Numbered from the stretch's first letter, positions 17,788-27,427 are shown. The stretch: DNA of 64,000 nucleotides from Holophagales bacterium (GCA_016719485.1 JADJZB010000023.1:248001-312000); one strand, 5' to 3'. Numbers and translations: made by a program. The notes: generated from the letters alone by a model not told the origin.

Positions 17788-20700
17788 ATGAATCGACGCC
17801 TGTGGTTCTCTCTGTGGACGAGTGCTCTCGTCCTGGTTTCGGTCTTTGCCTCCTTCCCCACGCGCGCGCAGACGGACCCCTCCGCGCCCGTGCTCGACGG
17901 CGCGATATCTTTCTCCGGGCGACGGAACATCCCCAACCTCTCCCTCCTCGGAGCCCGGAAAGAGAGGGCAGACGAGGAAGAAGCCACTCACGAGGGAAGG
18001 GGCTACTGGAAGGCGCGGCGCGAGTGGGAAATGCAGGAGAGCGCAGAGCTCCCCGCGGCGCCGATACTTCGATCGGTCTCGGAGGCGATCTACCGCGAGC
18101 GCCTTCGTTACCGAAGTCAGGACGGAGGCCCCCAGCCCCTCAACGCGACGCTGGCCGCAGCCGGCTGGAAATCCCTGGGGCCGACGACCGATGCCGGCCG
18201 CGTGCGCGACTACGCCTTCACCCGCGACGGCTCGAAGCTCTACGCAGCCACGGCGAACGGAGGCATCTGGCTCCTGACCCGCCAGGGCGGGGCGGGTTCC
18301 GACTACGGCAACCCTGTGAACCTCACGGACGACCTCCCGCTCCTGACCTTCGGCGCCGTCGCCGTCGCGCCCTCGAATCCGAGCATCGTCTACGCAGCGA
18401 CGGGGGAGCAGTCGCCCCTCAGCGGCTCTCAGGTGACCGGGATGGGGACTCTCCGGTCGACGGACGGCGGTTCGACGTGGAGTTTCAATACGTCATCCGT
18501 CACCGGTGGGTGGTTCGACGTCGTCCCCTCGCAGTACTCGTACGATCTGGACGTCCACCCTTCCAATCCCGACGACGTCCTCCTCGGCACGGCCAACGGG
18601 ATCTTCCGCTCCACGGACGGCGGACGGACCTGGGTGAACCGCCTTCCCTCCACGGGCGCCAGCTCGACCTCCTCGCTGGAGCTCCGGCGGCAGGGCGTGA
18701 ACCTGGCGCGCAGCCCGGCGAATCCCAACGTCGTCTGGGCCGGCCTCTGGGGTGGCCTCGGGCGCTCTCTGGACGGAGGCGAGACCTGGCAGGTCCTCTT
18801 CGAAGACATCGCCCAGCAGGTCGGCTACGCCGGCCTGCCGATTCGTTCTCTCGTCGCGATCGCCCCCTCCAACCCCAACCGGCTCTACTGGCTCGTCGCG
18901 GGCTATGAATCCGGCAGGGGGTACTCCCAGGTCGGCCTCTTCCGGAGCGACAACGGCGGCCAGAACTGGGGAACGGCCCTCGGTCCGCCGTCGGGGCAGG
19001 CCTATCCGCTGATCGCGGGCTCTCAGGGCTGGACGTTCCTGGGCATGGCGGTCGACCCGACGAACGCCGACCGCGTCATCGCCGGAGGCCTCGACACCTG
19101 GCGGTCCGAGGACGCGGGCCTGAGCTGGACACAGATATCCCAGTGGACGCTGCCCGAGCGCCACCCGCAGTTCTGCCACGCCGACGTCGACGTCATCGCC
19201 TTCGAGCCGGGTCTCGGAAACTTCTGGATGGGGACGGACGGCGGGCTCTTCCGGTCGACGAACGGTGGTCGGTCCTTCATCTGGAAGAACGACGGCGTCG
19301 TCGCCCGGATGTTCTCCTCTCTCGCACAGCATCCAACGGACCCGTACCGCCTCTACGCGGGAACCCAGGACAACGGAACGATGAAGCTGTCCGGCGACAG
19401 CACCGCCGCGTGGAAGAAGATCTTCTACGGCGACGGCTACGACTGTGCCGTCAACTACCAGAACCCGAACATCGTCTACGCGACCAACTTCAACGGCTAC
19501 ACGTCGCGCGCGGACGACGGTGGCGAGAGCGAGGACTCGTTCCGGCTGACGACCTGTCCCCCCGAAGCGCAGACAGACGAGCAGTGCTCCGTTCCTCCGG
19601 TGACGTCGTTTCGGTCGCGCCTCGCGATGGACCCGGTCGACCCGCGGATCCTCTACACGATGACCGACCGGATCTACCGGACGTCGAACGGGGCTGCCAC
19701 GGCTTCCGACTGGCAGCCCGTCTTCGCCGAGTACTTCTGCTCCGACGGGATCTCGACCCAGCCCTGTCCGAACGCGCAGAAGAACTACGCGAGCTGCTCA
19801 TCGATCTCGATCAACCCGCGGGACCGAAACCGCGTCGCCTTCGGGACGGCCGCCGGCTACCTCATCACCACCGTCGACGGCTTTCAGACCGCGTCGCTTC
19901 TGAACATCGGCAGCGAGATCAACGCGATCGCCTGGGACCCGACCGACCCGAACGCCTACTACGTGGGACTCGAAAGCGCGACGGAGGTCATCTCCGGGCA
20001 GGGGCGCCACGTCATCTGGCGCATCGCCGCTCTCGACAAGGAGCAGAAGACGGCCGCCCCGGCCAGCACGGGAATCGGAGTCCCCGTCACCTATGCGGGA
20101 GGCTCGTTCAGCTACTTCGCGCCGGTCGACAGCCTCGCCGTGTCGCCCTCCGACGCGAACCTGATGTTCGCCGGGACGAAGTACGGAATATTCCGCTCGA
20201 CGAACAAGGGCCAGGCCTGGAGCCGCTTCGGCGACGACTTCCCGGCGACGTGGGTTTCGTCCCTCCTGTTCTCTCCCGACGGCAGCAAGCTCCGGGCCGC
20301 GACATGGGGCAGGGGAATGTGGGAGATCAACCCCCTGGGCGGGTCGACGGGACCGACGTCTCCCCCGACCGCCGACTTCGTCTTCAGTCCGGCGAGCCCG
20401 AAGCCCGGGCAGAGCGTCACGTTCTCCGACAGGTCTCAAGGAGGGGCCTCGAGCTGGAGCTGGAGCTTCGGCGACGGGACGTCCTCTTCCCTCCAGAACC
20501 CGACGAAGGTCTGGGCGAGCCCCGGTCCCTATGCCGTGACGCTGTCCGCGGGAAACGCTGCCGGCACCCGGTCCGTCACGAAGACGGTCACCGTGACCTA
20601 CGGCTCGACCGGTACCGGAAGCACTTACACTTACCTCCTCCCGATCGTCCTGACCAGCTCCGGCGCCGGCGGCGCATTCTTCACGTCCGAGCTGACTCTC

Positions 20701-22134
20701 ACGAACAGGTCCGGGAAGACACTCAACCTGACCTTCCGGGCAAAAGGCTCGTTCGACGCCTCGTCGACCTACTCCCTGCCGCCCGGCCAACAGATCCACC
20801 CGGACATCTTCGGCTTCCTGCAGAGCTCGACGGGGATGGCCATCCCGTCCGGGAACAAGACCGCGTCGCTCCGCGTCGAGGTCGCCGGGGCCGACAACCT
20901 CGTCCAGTTCGGCGCGCAGGTGCGCGTCACCACGCCTGCGACCGGGAGCCTCCGTTCCCAGGGGGTCATCGGCCGCTTCGGCCTCGCGTTCCCCGCGACG
21001 CCTCTCGGCCGGGGCGCAATCAACGAAGCGTTCGTATTCGGCCTCCAGCAGACGTCCAGCGCAGGCGCGCCCGGCACCCGCTCCAACCTCGCCTGCGTGA
21101 ACGCGGGAGCAGGATCGGGAGGGTCGATCCGGCTGGAAGTCACGTACCGGGACGGCGACACCGGGGTCCCGAGTCCGTCGAAGGACACGTTCGACCTGGC
21201 GGCTTTCCAGTGGGACCAGCGATCGCAGCCACTCGCCGCCCGCGGCATGAGGTACGGCTACGCCGACGTGAAGCGCGTTTCCGGCAACGACCAGTTCGTC
21301 TGCTACGGGGTGCTCAACGACAACCTGAACGGGGATGGCGCCTTCGTTCCGATGGTGAAGAACGACGTTCCGTCGAGGACCTCCGCCGCCATGGTCCCGG
21401 TCGTTCTCGAGGCCGCGGGCTACACGTCGGAAATGACCTTCGCAAACCGCACCGCCCGGTCGATCTCCGGGCTCTTCGCCCTGCTTCCTTCCGCGGACCC
21501 TGTCCCCGACTGGGGGTACTTCGACCTGCCCGCGGGGGCGCAGTTCACGATCCCGAACATCATCGGCGAGCTCCGGGACATCGGCTTCAATGCGCCGGCG
21601 GGAACCGTCGGGAGCGTCTTCGTCCAGTTCCTGGATGGGGAGTTCCGCGTGGAGCAGAGCGACACCCAGGCGGAGATTCCGACCAGCGACGGCTTCATCG
21701 GCGTGAGGACGACGACGTCGCGGGCGGGCGGCCAGCTCGGCCTCGCCTACGGCTACACGCCCTTGGGAGAGGGTGCGGACACCGAAGCGTGGGTCTACGG
21801 CCTGCAGCAGACGGGGATCCGCGGGCAGGAAGGCGGAACGCGTTCGAACCTCGCGGTCGTCCACTCGCTCGGAGGCAACGTCGAGGACCTGAGGCTCGAG
21901 GTGACGTACTTCGCCGCCGACGGACGCGAGCTCGGGAAAGAGCCCCAGTGCGCACCCTGCACTCTCGCTCCGGGTCAGTGGAAGCAGTTCAACACACCCC
22001 TCTCGGGCTTCGGAGCGTCGCAGGGATACGCACGTATCCGGAGAGTCTCCGGCTCGGACCAGTTCCTCGCCTACGGGGTCCTCAACGACCAGGGGAACGA
22101 CGACGGCAGCTATGTTCCGATGAACGTCCCATAA
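17788..22134 (+). CDS. Large secreted beta-propeller protein with PKD domain and a tandem C-terminal module
   Basis: 1,448 residues from ATG 17788, with GGGAGG upstream. A signal peptide (cleavage near TRAQ) leads into a Vps10/BNR-type propeller (about residues 110-850) with repeated STDGGxTW, SDNGGQNW and STNGGRSF Asp-box motifs and APSNP/VDPTN strand turns. A PKD domain follows (about 859-942, with SWSFGDGTSS). The last 500 residues are two copies of a roughly 245-residue module (about 946-1190 and 1200-1447), each ending in a YGVLND...DGxxVPM motif. The same paired module ends the sugar dehydrogenase at 37,084-39,732. Asp-box propellers often bind glycans or act on them, but no catalytic residues can be assigned. 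It is probably secreted or surface-attached. Confidence 0.88.
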   Translation: MNRRLWFSLWTSALVLVSVFASFPTRAQTDPSAPVLDGAISFSGRRNIPNLSLLGARKERADEEEATHEGRGYWKARREWEMQESAELPAAPILRSVSEAIYRERLRYRSQDGGPQPLNATLAAAGWKSLGPTTDAGRVRDYAFTRDGSKLYAATANGGIWLLTRQGGAGSDYGNPVNLTDDLPLLTFGAVAVAPSNPSIVYAATGEQSPLSGSQVTGMGTLRSTDGGSTWSFNTSSVTGGWFDVVPSQYSYDLDVHPSNPDDVLLGTANGIFRSTDGGRTWVNRLPSTGASSTSSLELRRQGVNLARSPANPNVVWAGLWGGLGRSLDGGETWQVLFEDIAQQVGYAGLPIRSLVAIAPSNPNRLYWLVAGYESGRGYSQVGLFRSDNGGQNWGTALGPPSGQAYPLIAGSQGWTFLGMAVDPTNADRVIAGGLDTWRSEDAGLSWTQISQWTLPERHPQFCHADVDVIAFEPGLGNFWMGTDGGLFRSTNGGRSFIWKNDGVVARMFSSLAQHPTDPYRLYAGTQDNGTMKLSGDSTAAWKKIFYGDGYDCAVNYQNPNIVYATNFNGYTSRADDGGESEDSFRLTTCPPEAQTDEQCSVPPVTSFRSRLAMDPVDPRILYTMTDRIYRTSNGAATASDWQPVFAEYFCSDGISTQPCPNAQKNYASCSSISINPRDRNRVAFGTAAGYLITTVDGFQTASLLNIGSEINAIAWDPTDPNAYYVGLESATEVISGQGRHVIWRIAALDKEQKTAAPASTGIGVPVTYAGGSFSYFAPVDSLAVSPSDANLMFAGTKYGIFRSTNKGQAWSRFGDDFPATWVSSLLFSPDGSKLRAATWGRGMWEINPLGGSTGPTSPPTADFVFSPASPKPGQSVTFSDRSQGGASSWSWSFGDGTSSSLQNPTKVWASPGPYAVTLSAGNAAGTRSVTKTVTVTYGSTGTGSTYTYLLPIVLTSSGAGGAFFTSELTLTNRSGKTLNLTFRAKGSFDASSTYSLPPGQQIHPDIFGFLQSSTGMAIPSGNKTASLRVEVAGADNLVQFGAQVRVTTPATGSLRSQGVIGRFGLAFPATPLGRGAINEAFVFGLQQTSSAGAPGTRSNLACVNAGAGSGGSIRLEVTYRDGDTGVPSPSKDTFDLAAFQWDQRSQPLAARGMRYGYADVKRVSGNDQFVCYGVLNDNLNGDGAFVPMVKNDVPSRTSAAMVPVVLEAAGYTSEMTFANRTARSISGLFALLPSADPVPDWGYFDLPAGAQFTIPNIIGELRDIGFNAPAGTVGSVFVQFLDGEFRVEQSDTQAEIPTSDGFIGVRTTTSRAGGQLGLAYGYTPLGEGADTEAWVYGLQQTGIRGQEGGTRSNLAVVHSLGGNVEDLRLEVTYFAADGRELGKEPQCAPCTLAPGQWKQFNTPLSGFGASQGYARIRRVSGSDQFLAYGVLNDQGNDDGSYVPMNVP

Positions 22135-22189
22135 GCCAAGCGATCTGGAGGGCTTTGTCGACGGCCGGCGGCCCTATGATTCGGCCGCC

Positions 22190-24055
22190 GTGACGCACGA
22201 ACTCGGAAACCTCGCAGCGGGCCGCCGGATCTCCGGCGGCCCTCTTCTTCTCTCCCTCTCCCTTTCCGCCATCCTCGCCGCCTGCACCGCCGCCCGGCCC
22301 GCGGCCGGACCGGCTCGGGTCGCTTCCGCCGAGTCCGCTCTCCCGGGCCGCGCCCCGTCCGTCGCCTCGCTTTCCCTTCGCGAGAAGGCGGGGCAGGTCG
22401 TCATGGTCGGCTCCCGCGGCGTCTACCGCGCGGAGGACGACCCGGAATACCTCGACCTCGCGCGGCTCGTCTCCGAAGACGGAATTGGCGGCGTCATCTG
22501 GTTCGCCTCGACCCCGCTCGAGACGGCCGACCTGAACCACCGCCTGGCAGCGAAGGCGAAGGTGCCGCTCCTCGTCGCGGCCGACCTCGAGGCGGGCCCC
22601 GGAATGCGCTTCCCCGACCTCGTCTTCGGCCCCTCGGCGATGGCCGTCGCCGCGGCGGGAGACCTCGACCTCGCCACGCGTCGCGCCCGGGGGACGGCCG
22701 AGGCGGCGCGCGCCCTCGGGATCCACGTCGTCTTCGCCCCGGTCGCCGACGTGAACAACAATCCCGACAACCCCGTCATCAACGTGCGGAGCTTCGGCGA
22801 GGAGCCGGTCGCAGTCGGCCGCTTCGTCGCGGCGACCGTGAAGGGGCTGCAGGAAGGCGGCGTCCTCGCGACGCTCAAGCATTTCCCCGGGCACGGCGAC
22901 ACCGCCACCGATTCGCACCGCTCCCTCCCCGTTCTCGCCTTCGACCGCGCGCGGCTCGACGCGGTCGAGCTCGTCCCGTTCCGGGCCGGCCTCGACGCCG
23001 GAGCCCGAAGCGTCATGACCGCGCACCTGTCCGTTCCGGGCCTCGACGCGACGCCGGTCCCCGTCCTTCAGAACCCGCCGCGCACGCACGACTTCACCGA
23101 GGACGTCACCGAGGTCGAGAAGGAGGGGACCCTGCCGGCGACCCTCTCTCCCGTCATCACGTCGAAGCTCCTGCGCGAGGAGATGCGCTTCGACGGCCTC
23201 GTCTTCACCGATTCGATGTCGATGGGAGGCGTCGTCGCGCACTTCGAGACCGGCGAGGCCGCCGTGCGCGTCCTCGAGGCCGGCGGCGACGTCGTCCTGA
23301 TGCCCTCCGACGCGAAGGTCGCCATCGGCGCGATCGTCGCCGCGGTGGCGAGCGGCCGCCTCCCCGAGGCCCGGCTCGACCAGTCGGTCGCGCGCGTGCT
23401 CGCAGAGAAGGAGCGGCTCGGGCTCTTCCGCGAGCGGAGCATTCCTCTCCAGGAGATCCCCGCCCGGGCGGGCACCCGCGCCCAGAGGGCAACGGAGGAG
23501 GAGGTCGCCCGACGCGGCCTGACGCTCGTCCGCGAGGCCCAGGGGGCCCTTCCCCTCCGCTCCGGCACGAAGCTCCTCGCGCTCGCCATCCACGACGACC
23601 GGGCCTCCGTGGCGATCGACACGACGTTCCAGTCCGAGCTGAAGAAGAGGGCCGCAGCGGTCGACTACGTCCGCCTCGACCCGACCTCCTGCGCGGGAGA
23701 AGGGGCCGCCCTCGCCGGGAAGGCCGTAGCAGCAGATGCCATCCTGGTCGGCCTCTTCGTGAGGCCCCGCTCCGGTCGGGGGACGCTCGAGATCCCGGCG
23801 GAGGGGAAGGCGGCTGTTGCCGCTCTCCTCGCCTCCGGCAGGCCGGTCATCGCCGTCTCGTTCGGGAGCCCGTACCTCCTGCGCGACGTGCCGGCGCTCC
23901 CGACGTACCTCTGCGGCTACGGCCCCCAGGCCCTCGTCCAGTCGGCGGCCGTCCGCGCGCTCTACGGAGAGGAGGCCATCGAAGGAAGGCTCCCGGTGAC
24001 GATCCCCGGCGTCGCCCCGCGAGGGACCGGGCTGCGGAAGGAGGCGGTCAAGTGA
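22190..24055 (+). CDS. Glycoside hydrolase family 3, NagZ-like beta-N-acetylglucosaminidase, lipoprotein
   Basis: 621 residues from GTG 22190. The signal sequence ends in a lipobox-like LAAC, so it is probably anchored in the envelope. The GH3 catalytic barrel shows KHFPGHGDT (about residues 230-238) with the NagZ-type His/Asp pair and FTDSMSMGG (nucleophile Asp about 340). A C-terminal GH3 alpha/beta domain follows. It should release GlcNAc from peptidoglycan fragments. It overlaps the next gene, a serine hydrolase-NamZ fusion, as GTGA, and NagZ plus NamZ form an exo-acting pair. No clear Shine-Dalgarno sequence is present, and a hairpin (22166-22190) abuts the start codon. Confidence 0.9.
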   Translation: MTHELGNLAAGRRISGGPLLLSLSLSAILAACTAARPAAGPARVASAESALPGRAPSVASLSLREKAGQVVMVGSRGVYRAEDDPEYLDLARLVSEDGIGGVIWFASTPLETADLNHRLAAKAKVPLLVAADLEAGPGMRFPDLVFGPSAMAVAAAGDLDLATRRARGTAEAARALGIHVVFAPVADVNNNPDNPVINVRSFGEEPVAVGRFVAATVKGLQEGGVLATLKHFPGHGDTATDSHRSLPVLAFDRARLDAVELVPFRAGLDAGARSVMTAHLSVPGLDATPVPVLQNPPRTHDFTEDVTEVEKEGTLPATLSPVITSKLLREEMRFDGLVFTDSMSMGGVVAHFETGEAAVRVLEAGGDVVLMPSDAKVAIGAIVAAVASGRLPEARLDQSVARVLAEKERLGLFRERSIPLQEIPARAGTRAQRATEEEVARRGLTLVREAQGALPLRSGTKLLALAIHDDRASVAIDTTFQSELKKRAAAVDYVRLDPTSCAGEGAALAGKAVAADAILVGLFVRPRSGRGTLEIPAEGKAAVAALLASGRPVIAVSFGSPYLLRDVPALPTYLCGYGPQALVQSAAVRALYGEEAIEGRLPVTIPGVAPRGTGLRKEAVK

Positions 24056-26508
24056 GGACCCCCGCTCGCACCTCCCACGCACGATCCGGTGCCACTCGGT
24101 GTCCGTTCCATCTCCTGCTCCCGGTCCTTTTCGCGAGCGTCGCGACGCCCGCCGCCCCGCCGCCGCTCGAGACCGTCGGTCCCGAGTCCGTCGGTCTCTC
24201 GACGGCGCGCCTCGCGCGCGTCGACGACGTCATCGCCCGGGCGATCGCGAGGAAGGAGATCCCGGGCGCCGTCGTCCTCGTGGGCCGGCACGGAAAGGTC
24301 GCCTTCCGGAAGGCCTACGGCCATCGCGCACTCGCGCCCTCGGCCGAACCGATGAGCGTCGACACCGCGTTCGACCTCGCATCGCTCACGAAGCCCGTCG
24401 CGACCGCCAGCGCGGTGATGACGCTCGTCGAGGAGGGCCGGGTCCGTCTCGAGGACGCGGTCGTGGCGCACCTCCCGGCCTTCGGTACCGGAGGCGGCGA
24501 GCGCGAGAGGGTGACCGTGGAGCAGCTCCTCACGCACCGTGGCGGCCTCGTCGCCGACGACCCGATGGACCTCTACCTGGGAACGCCCGCCGAGATCTTC
24601 GCGAAGAAGCACCAGCGTCGTCTCCTGAGCTCCCCGGGAAGCCGGTTCCTCTACTCCGACGCGGGATACGAGACCCTCGGCGAGCTGGTCCGCTCGGTGA
24701 CGGGCGAGACGCTCGACGTCTACGCGCGGCGGACGGTCTTCGAACCGCTCGGGATGGCCGAGACGGAGTTCCGCCCCGCCGGCGTAGGCGGGAGGCTTCC
24801 CATCGCACGGATCGCGCCGACCGAGAAGCAGGACGGCGCTTTTCTCCGCGGCGAGGTTCACGATCCCCGCGCCCGGGCCCTCGGCGGCGTGGCGGGACAT
24901 GCGGGCCTCTTCGGCACCGCCGACGATCTCGCCCGCTTCGCCCGGGCTCTCCTCGGCGACGGTGGCGGCTGGCTCTCGCCGGCCGGCGTCGCCGCGATGA
25001 CGCGCGTACGGGACTTCGGGGACGGCGACCTGCGCGCGCTCGGCTGGGACGTCGAGACGCACTACTCCACGAGCCGGGGCGACCTGTTCCCCCTCGGTTC
25101 CTTCGGACACACCGGCTGGACCGGGACGTCGATGTGGCTCGACCCGGCGACGGACACGTTCGTCGTCGTCCTGACGGCCCGAAACCATCCCGACGGAGCA
25201 GGCAACGCGATTCCGCTCCGGTCGCGGCTCGCGAGCGTCGTGGCCGCCGCCGTCAGCGACGCCTCCCCCGACGCCCTCCGCCTCGCCTCCGAGCGGATCT
25301 CGCACCTGGCGGCCCGCCCCGCCGTCCCGGTGATCCGCGAGAAGGGGCCCGCACCCGCCCTCCCGTTCGACGTCCGTCCCGGCGCCGACGTCCTCGAGAC
25401 CTCCGCCTTCGCAGCGCTGAAGGGAAAGCGCGTCGCCCTCCTGACGAACCCCACCGGCGTCACGCGCGACGGGAGATCGACCGCGTCGCTCCTCCTCTCG
25501 GAGAAGGCGAAAGCCGCCGGCGTGAAGCTCGTCCGCCTCTTCTCCCCGGAGCACGGCCTCGCCGCGGCCCTCGACGAAAAGGTCGCCGACACCGTCGACG
25601 CGGCGACCGGGCTGACCGTCGTCTCCCTCTACGGGGAGAAGCGGCGCCCTTCCCCGAGGGACCTCGAGGGGCTCGACGCCGTCGTCGTCGACCTGCAGGA
25701 CGCCGGCGTCCGCTTCTACACCTACCTCACGTCGATGGCCTGGGTGATGGAGGAGTGCGCGAGGGCGAAGGTCGCCGTCGTCGTCCTCGACCGTCCGAAC
25801 CCCGTCGGGGGCCACGCCGTCGAGGGCCCGCCCGCGGACCCGGACCGGCTCTCCTTCACGGCCGTCCACACGATCCCGATCCGGACCGGCATGACCATCG
25901 GCGAGCTCGCCCGCATGCTGAACGAAGAGCGGAAGATCGACGTTCCGCTCACCGTCGTCGCCCTCAAGGGCTGGAATCGGGCTCTCTGGTACGACGAGAC
26001 GGGGCTGCCGTGGGTCAACCCGTCGCCGAACCTGCGCTCGGTCACGCAGGCGGCGCTCTACCCGGGCGTCGCGCTCCTCGAGACCACGAACGTCTCCGTC
26101 GGGCGCGGCACCGACGCCCCGTTCGAGCTTCTCGGCGCCCCCTGGATCGACGCCGAGCGCCTCTCGCGGACGTTGAACGTGAGGAACATACCGGGCGTGC
26201 GGTTCGCGCCGGTGGCTTTCGTTCCGGCCTCGTCGAAGTACGCCGGGGAGCCCTGCCGGGGAATCCGGATGACCGTGACCGACCGCGACGCCCTTCGACC
26301 GGTGACGCTCGGTCTCGAGATCGCGACCGCGCTTCGCGACCTGCAGGGCGCCGCCTGGAAGCGGGACCGATTCGGAGAGCTCCTCGCCAGCGCCGCCGCG
26401 GTCGCCCGGTTCGAGCGGGGCGACTCGGCGGCACAGATCGTCTCGGGCTGGGCCGCCGGACAGATGGAGTTCGAGCGGCGACGGGCCCGGTTCCTGATCT
26501 ACGAGTGA
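24052..26508 (+). CDS. Fusion of a serine beta-lactamase-like hydrolase with a NamZ (DUF1343, GH171) exo-muramidase
   Basis: 818 residues from GTG 24052, with a signal peptide. Residues about 45-420 are a class C beta-lactamase/AmpH-like domain: SLTK (Ser111, Lys114), YSD (about 201) and HTG (about 353). Residues about 440-818 are DUF1343, whose characterised member NamZ removes MurNAc from the non-reducing end of glycans. Visible motifs are LLTNPTG, FSPEHGL, VDLQDAGVRFYTY, LDRPNPVGG and SPNLRS. Together with the coupled NagZ this can strip peptidoglycan into single sugars and peptides. The first domain may trim stem peptides. That role is inferred. Bacillus subtilis keeps the same activities as separate neighbouring genes. 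Confidence 0.9.
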   Translation: MRTPARTSHARSGATRCPFHLLLPVLFASVATPAAPPPLETVGPESVGLSTARLARVDDVIARAIARKEIPGAVVLVGRHGKVAFRKAYGHRALAPSAEPMSVDTAFDLASLTKPVATASAVMTLVEEGRVRLEDAVVAHLPAFGTGGGERERVTVEQLLTHRGGLVADDPMDLYLGTPAEIFAKKHQRRLLSSPGSRFLYSDAGYETLGELVRSVTGETLDVYARRTVFEPLGMAETEFRPAGVGGRLPIARIAPTEKQDGAFLRGEVHDPRARALGGVAGHAGLFGTADDLARFARALLGDGGGWLSPAGVAAMTRVRDFGDGDLRALGWDVETHYSTSRGDLFPLGSFGHTGWTGTSMWLDPATDTFVVVLTARNHPDGAGNAIPLRSRLASVVAAAVSDASPDALRLASERISHLAARPAVPVIREKGPAPALPFDVRPGADVLETSAFAALKGKRVALLTNPTGVTRDGRSTASLLLSEKAKAAGVKLVRLFSPEHGLAAALDEKVADTVDAATGLTVVSLYGEKRRPSPRDLEGLDAVVVDLQDAGVRFYTYLTSMAWVMEECARAKVAVVVLDRPNPVGGHAVEGPPADPDRLSFTAVHTIPIRTGMTIGELARMLNEERKIDVPLTVVALKGWNRALWYDETGLPWVNPSPNLRSVTQAALYPGVALLETTNVSVGRGTDAPFELLGAPWIDAERLSRTLNVRNIPGVRFAPVAFVPASSKYAGEPCRGIRMTVTDRDALRPVTLGLEIATALRDLQGAAWKRDRFGELLASAAAVARFERGDSAAQIVSGWAAGQMEFERRRARFLIYE

Positions 26509-26597
26509 GCCGCCGCGGGAAGTGACGCTGACCGGCCCCGTTCTGGTAAAACGAGGCTGCGGCTTCCCGCCCGAATCCGCTCGAGGAGGATGACCCG

Positions 26598-27209
26598 ATG
26601 GCCGAAACCCGCCCCGCCGCCGGACGAGCCCGCAGCAAGGAAGAGGAGTATTTCCTCCGGGCCGAGGCCGAGCTGCTCGAGAAAGTCCGCTCCCGCGTCG
26701 CGAAGGAGGCCGAGCGCCGCGCCCTGGGCGAGTACCACGGGGTCCAGGACGAGGAGCTCCTGAAGGCCTTCGAGGAGGCCGGCTACGACCGCGAGACCGT
26801 GCAGATCCTCCACCTCGTCCCGATCATCCAGGTCGCCTGGGTCGACGGCGAGATCTCGAAGGCCGAGCGGGAGGAGATCCTGCGGATCGCGGCGGCCCGG
26901 AACGTGGTCGAAGGGACCCCCGTCCACGCGAAGCTCGTCTCGTGGCTCGAGACGCCGCCCCCCCCGCAGTTCTTCGAAAGGACGATGGAGATCATCCAGC
27001 GGCTCCTGGAGCTCTTCCCGGACGAGAAACGCGCGTCGCTCACGAGTGACGTGATGACCGCATCGTTCGCCGTCGCCTCCGCCTCCGGCGGCTTTCTCGG
27101 CTTCGGAAGCAAGGTCTCCGCCGACGAGAAGTACCTCATCGAGAAATTCGCCGCGGACTTCGAGAAGGCCCACAAGGCCGCCCTCGAGAAGGCCGAGAAG
27201 AAAGGCTGA
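26598..27209 (+). CDS. TerB-like (tellurite-resistance fold) cytoplasmic protein
   Basis: 203 residues from ATG 26598, with GAGGAGG 8 bases upstream. Highly charged helical N-terminus (SKEEEYFLRAEAELLEKVRSR), then a TerB-like helical core with the WVDGEISKAEREEI motif that resembles the acidic metal-binding turn of the family, and a Lys/Glu-rich tail. No signal peptide or membrane segment is seen. TerB folds occur in stress and membrane-surface complexes. The actual function here is unknown, and no other ter genes are nearby. Confidence 0.65.
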   Translation: MAETRPAAGRARSKEEEYFLRAEAELLEKVRSRVAKEAERRALGEYHGVQDEELLKAFEEAGYDRETVQILHLVPIIQVAWVDGEISKAEREEILRIAAARNVVEGTPVHAKLVSWLETPPPPQFFERTMEIIQRLLELFPDEKRASLTSDVMTASFAVASASGGFLGFGSKVSADEKYLIEKFAADFEKAHKAALEKAEKKG

Positions 27210-27215
27210 ACCGGG

Positions 27216-27281
27216 GGCTGCAGCATCTCCAGGCGCGGGGGGCCGGGCCCGTGGAGGCCCGGGTCCCGGGATCCTGCAGCC
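27216..27281. terminator. Two-level hairpin between convergent genes
   Basis: An outer stem GGCTGCAG (27216-27223) / CTGCAGCC (27274-27281) encloses a GC-rich inner hairpin built on CCGGGCC / GGCCCGG. It fills the space between the TerB-like gene and the convergent MetS-like gene and could stop transcription from both sides. Confidence 0.5.
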
Positions 27282-27283
27282 TG

Positions 27284-27427
27284 TTACGCGTCCTTGAAGG
27301 GAATGTCCGGCCCGTCGTCCGTCTCCGGCGGCATCGGATTCGCGAGGACCTTCCAGAAGAAGCGAACGGTGAAGAAGAGGATGACCGACCAGGTCACCCC
27401 GAGCATGGCCCACGCGGCTCCCGTCAC
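27284..27427 (-). CDS. MetS-like small subunit of an NSS-family transporter
   Basis: A 47-residue protein from GTG 27427, overlapping the repaired transporter stop as GTGA. It has a single transmembrane helix (AWAMLGVTWSVILFFTVRFF) and a short acidic tail. Small one-helix partners of this size sit directly after NSS transporters of the MetP type (MetPS in Corynebacterium). The reading frame of this gene is the same as that of the transporter before its frameshift, so without correction the two appear wrongly fused. Confidence 0.6.
   Translation of the reverse strand: MTGAAWAMLGVTWSVILFFTVRFFWKVLANPMPPETDDGPDIPFKDA

Noticed and set aside
26513..26570. GCGGGAAG / CTTCCCGC distant inverted repeat as a terminator
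   Set aside because: 8-bp arms 40 bases apart, with no T tract; too weak to call.
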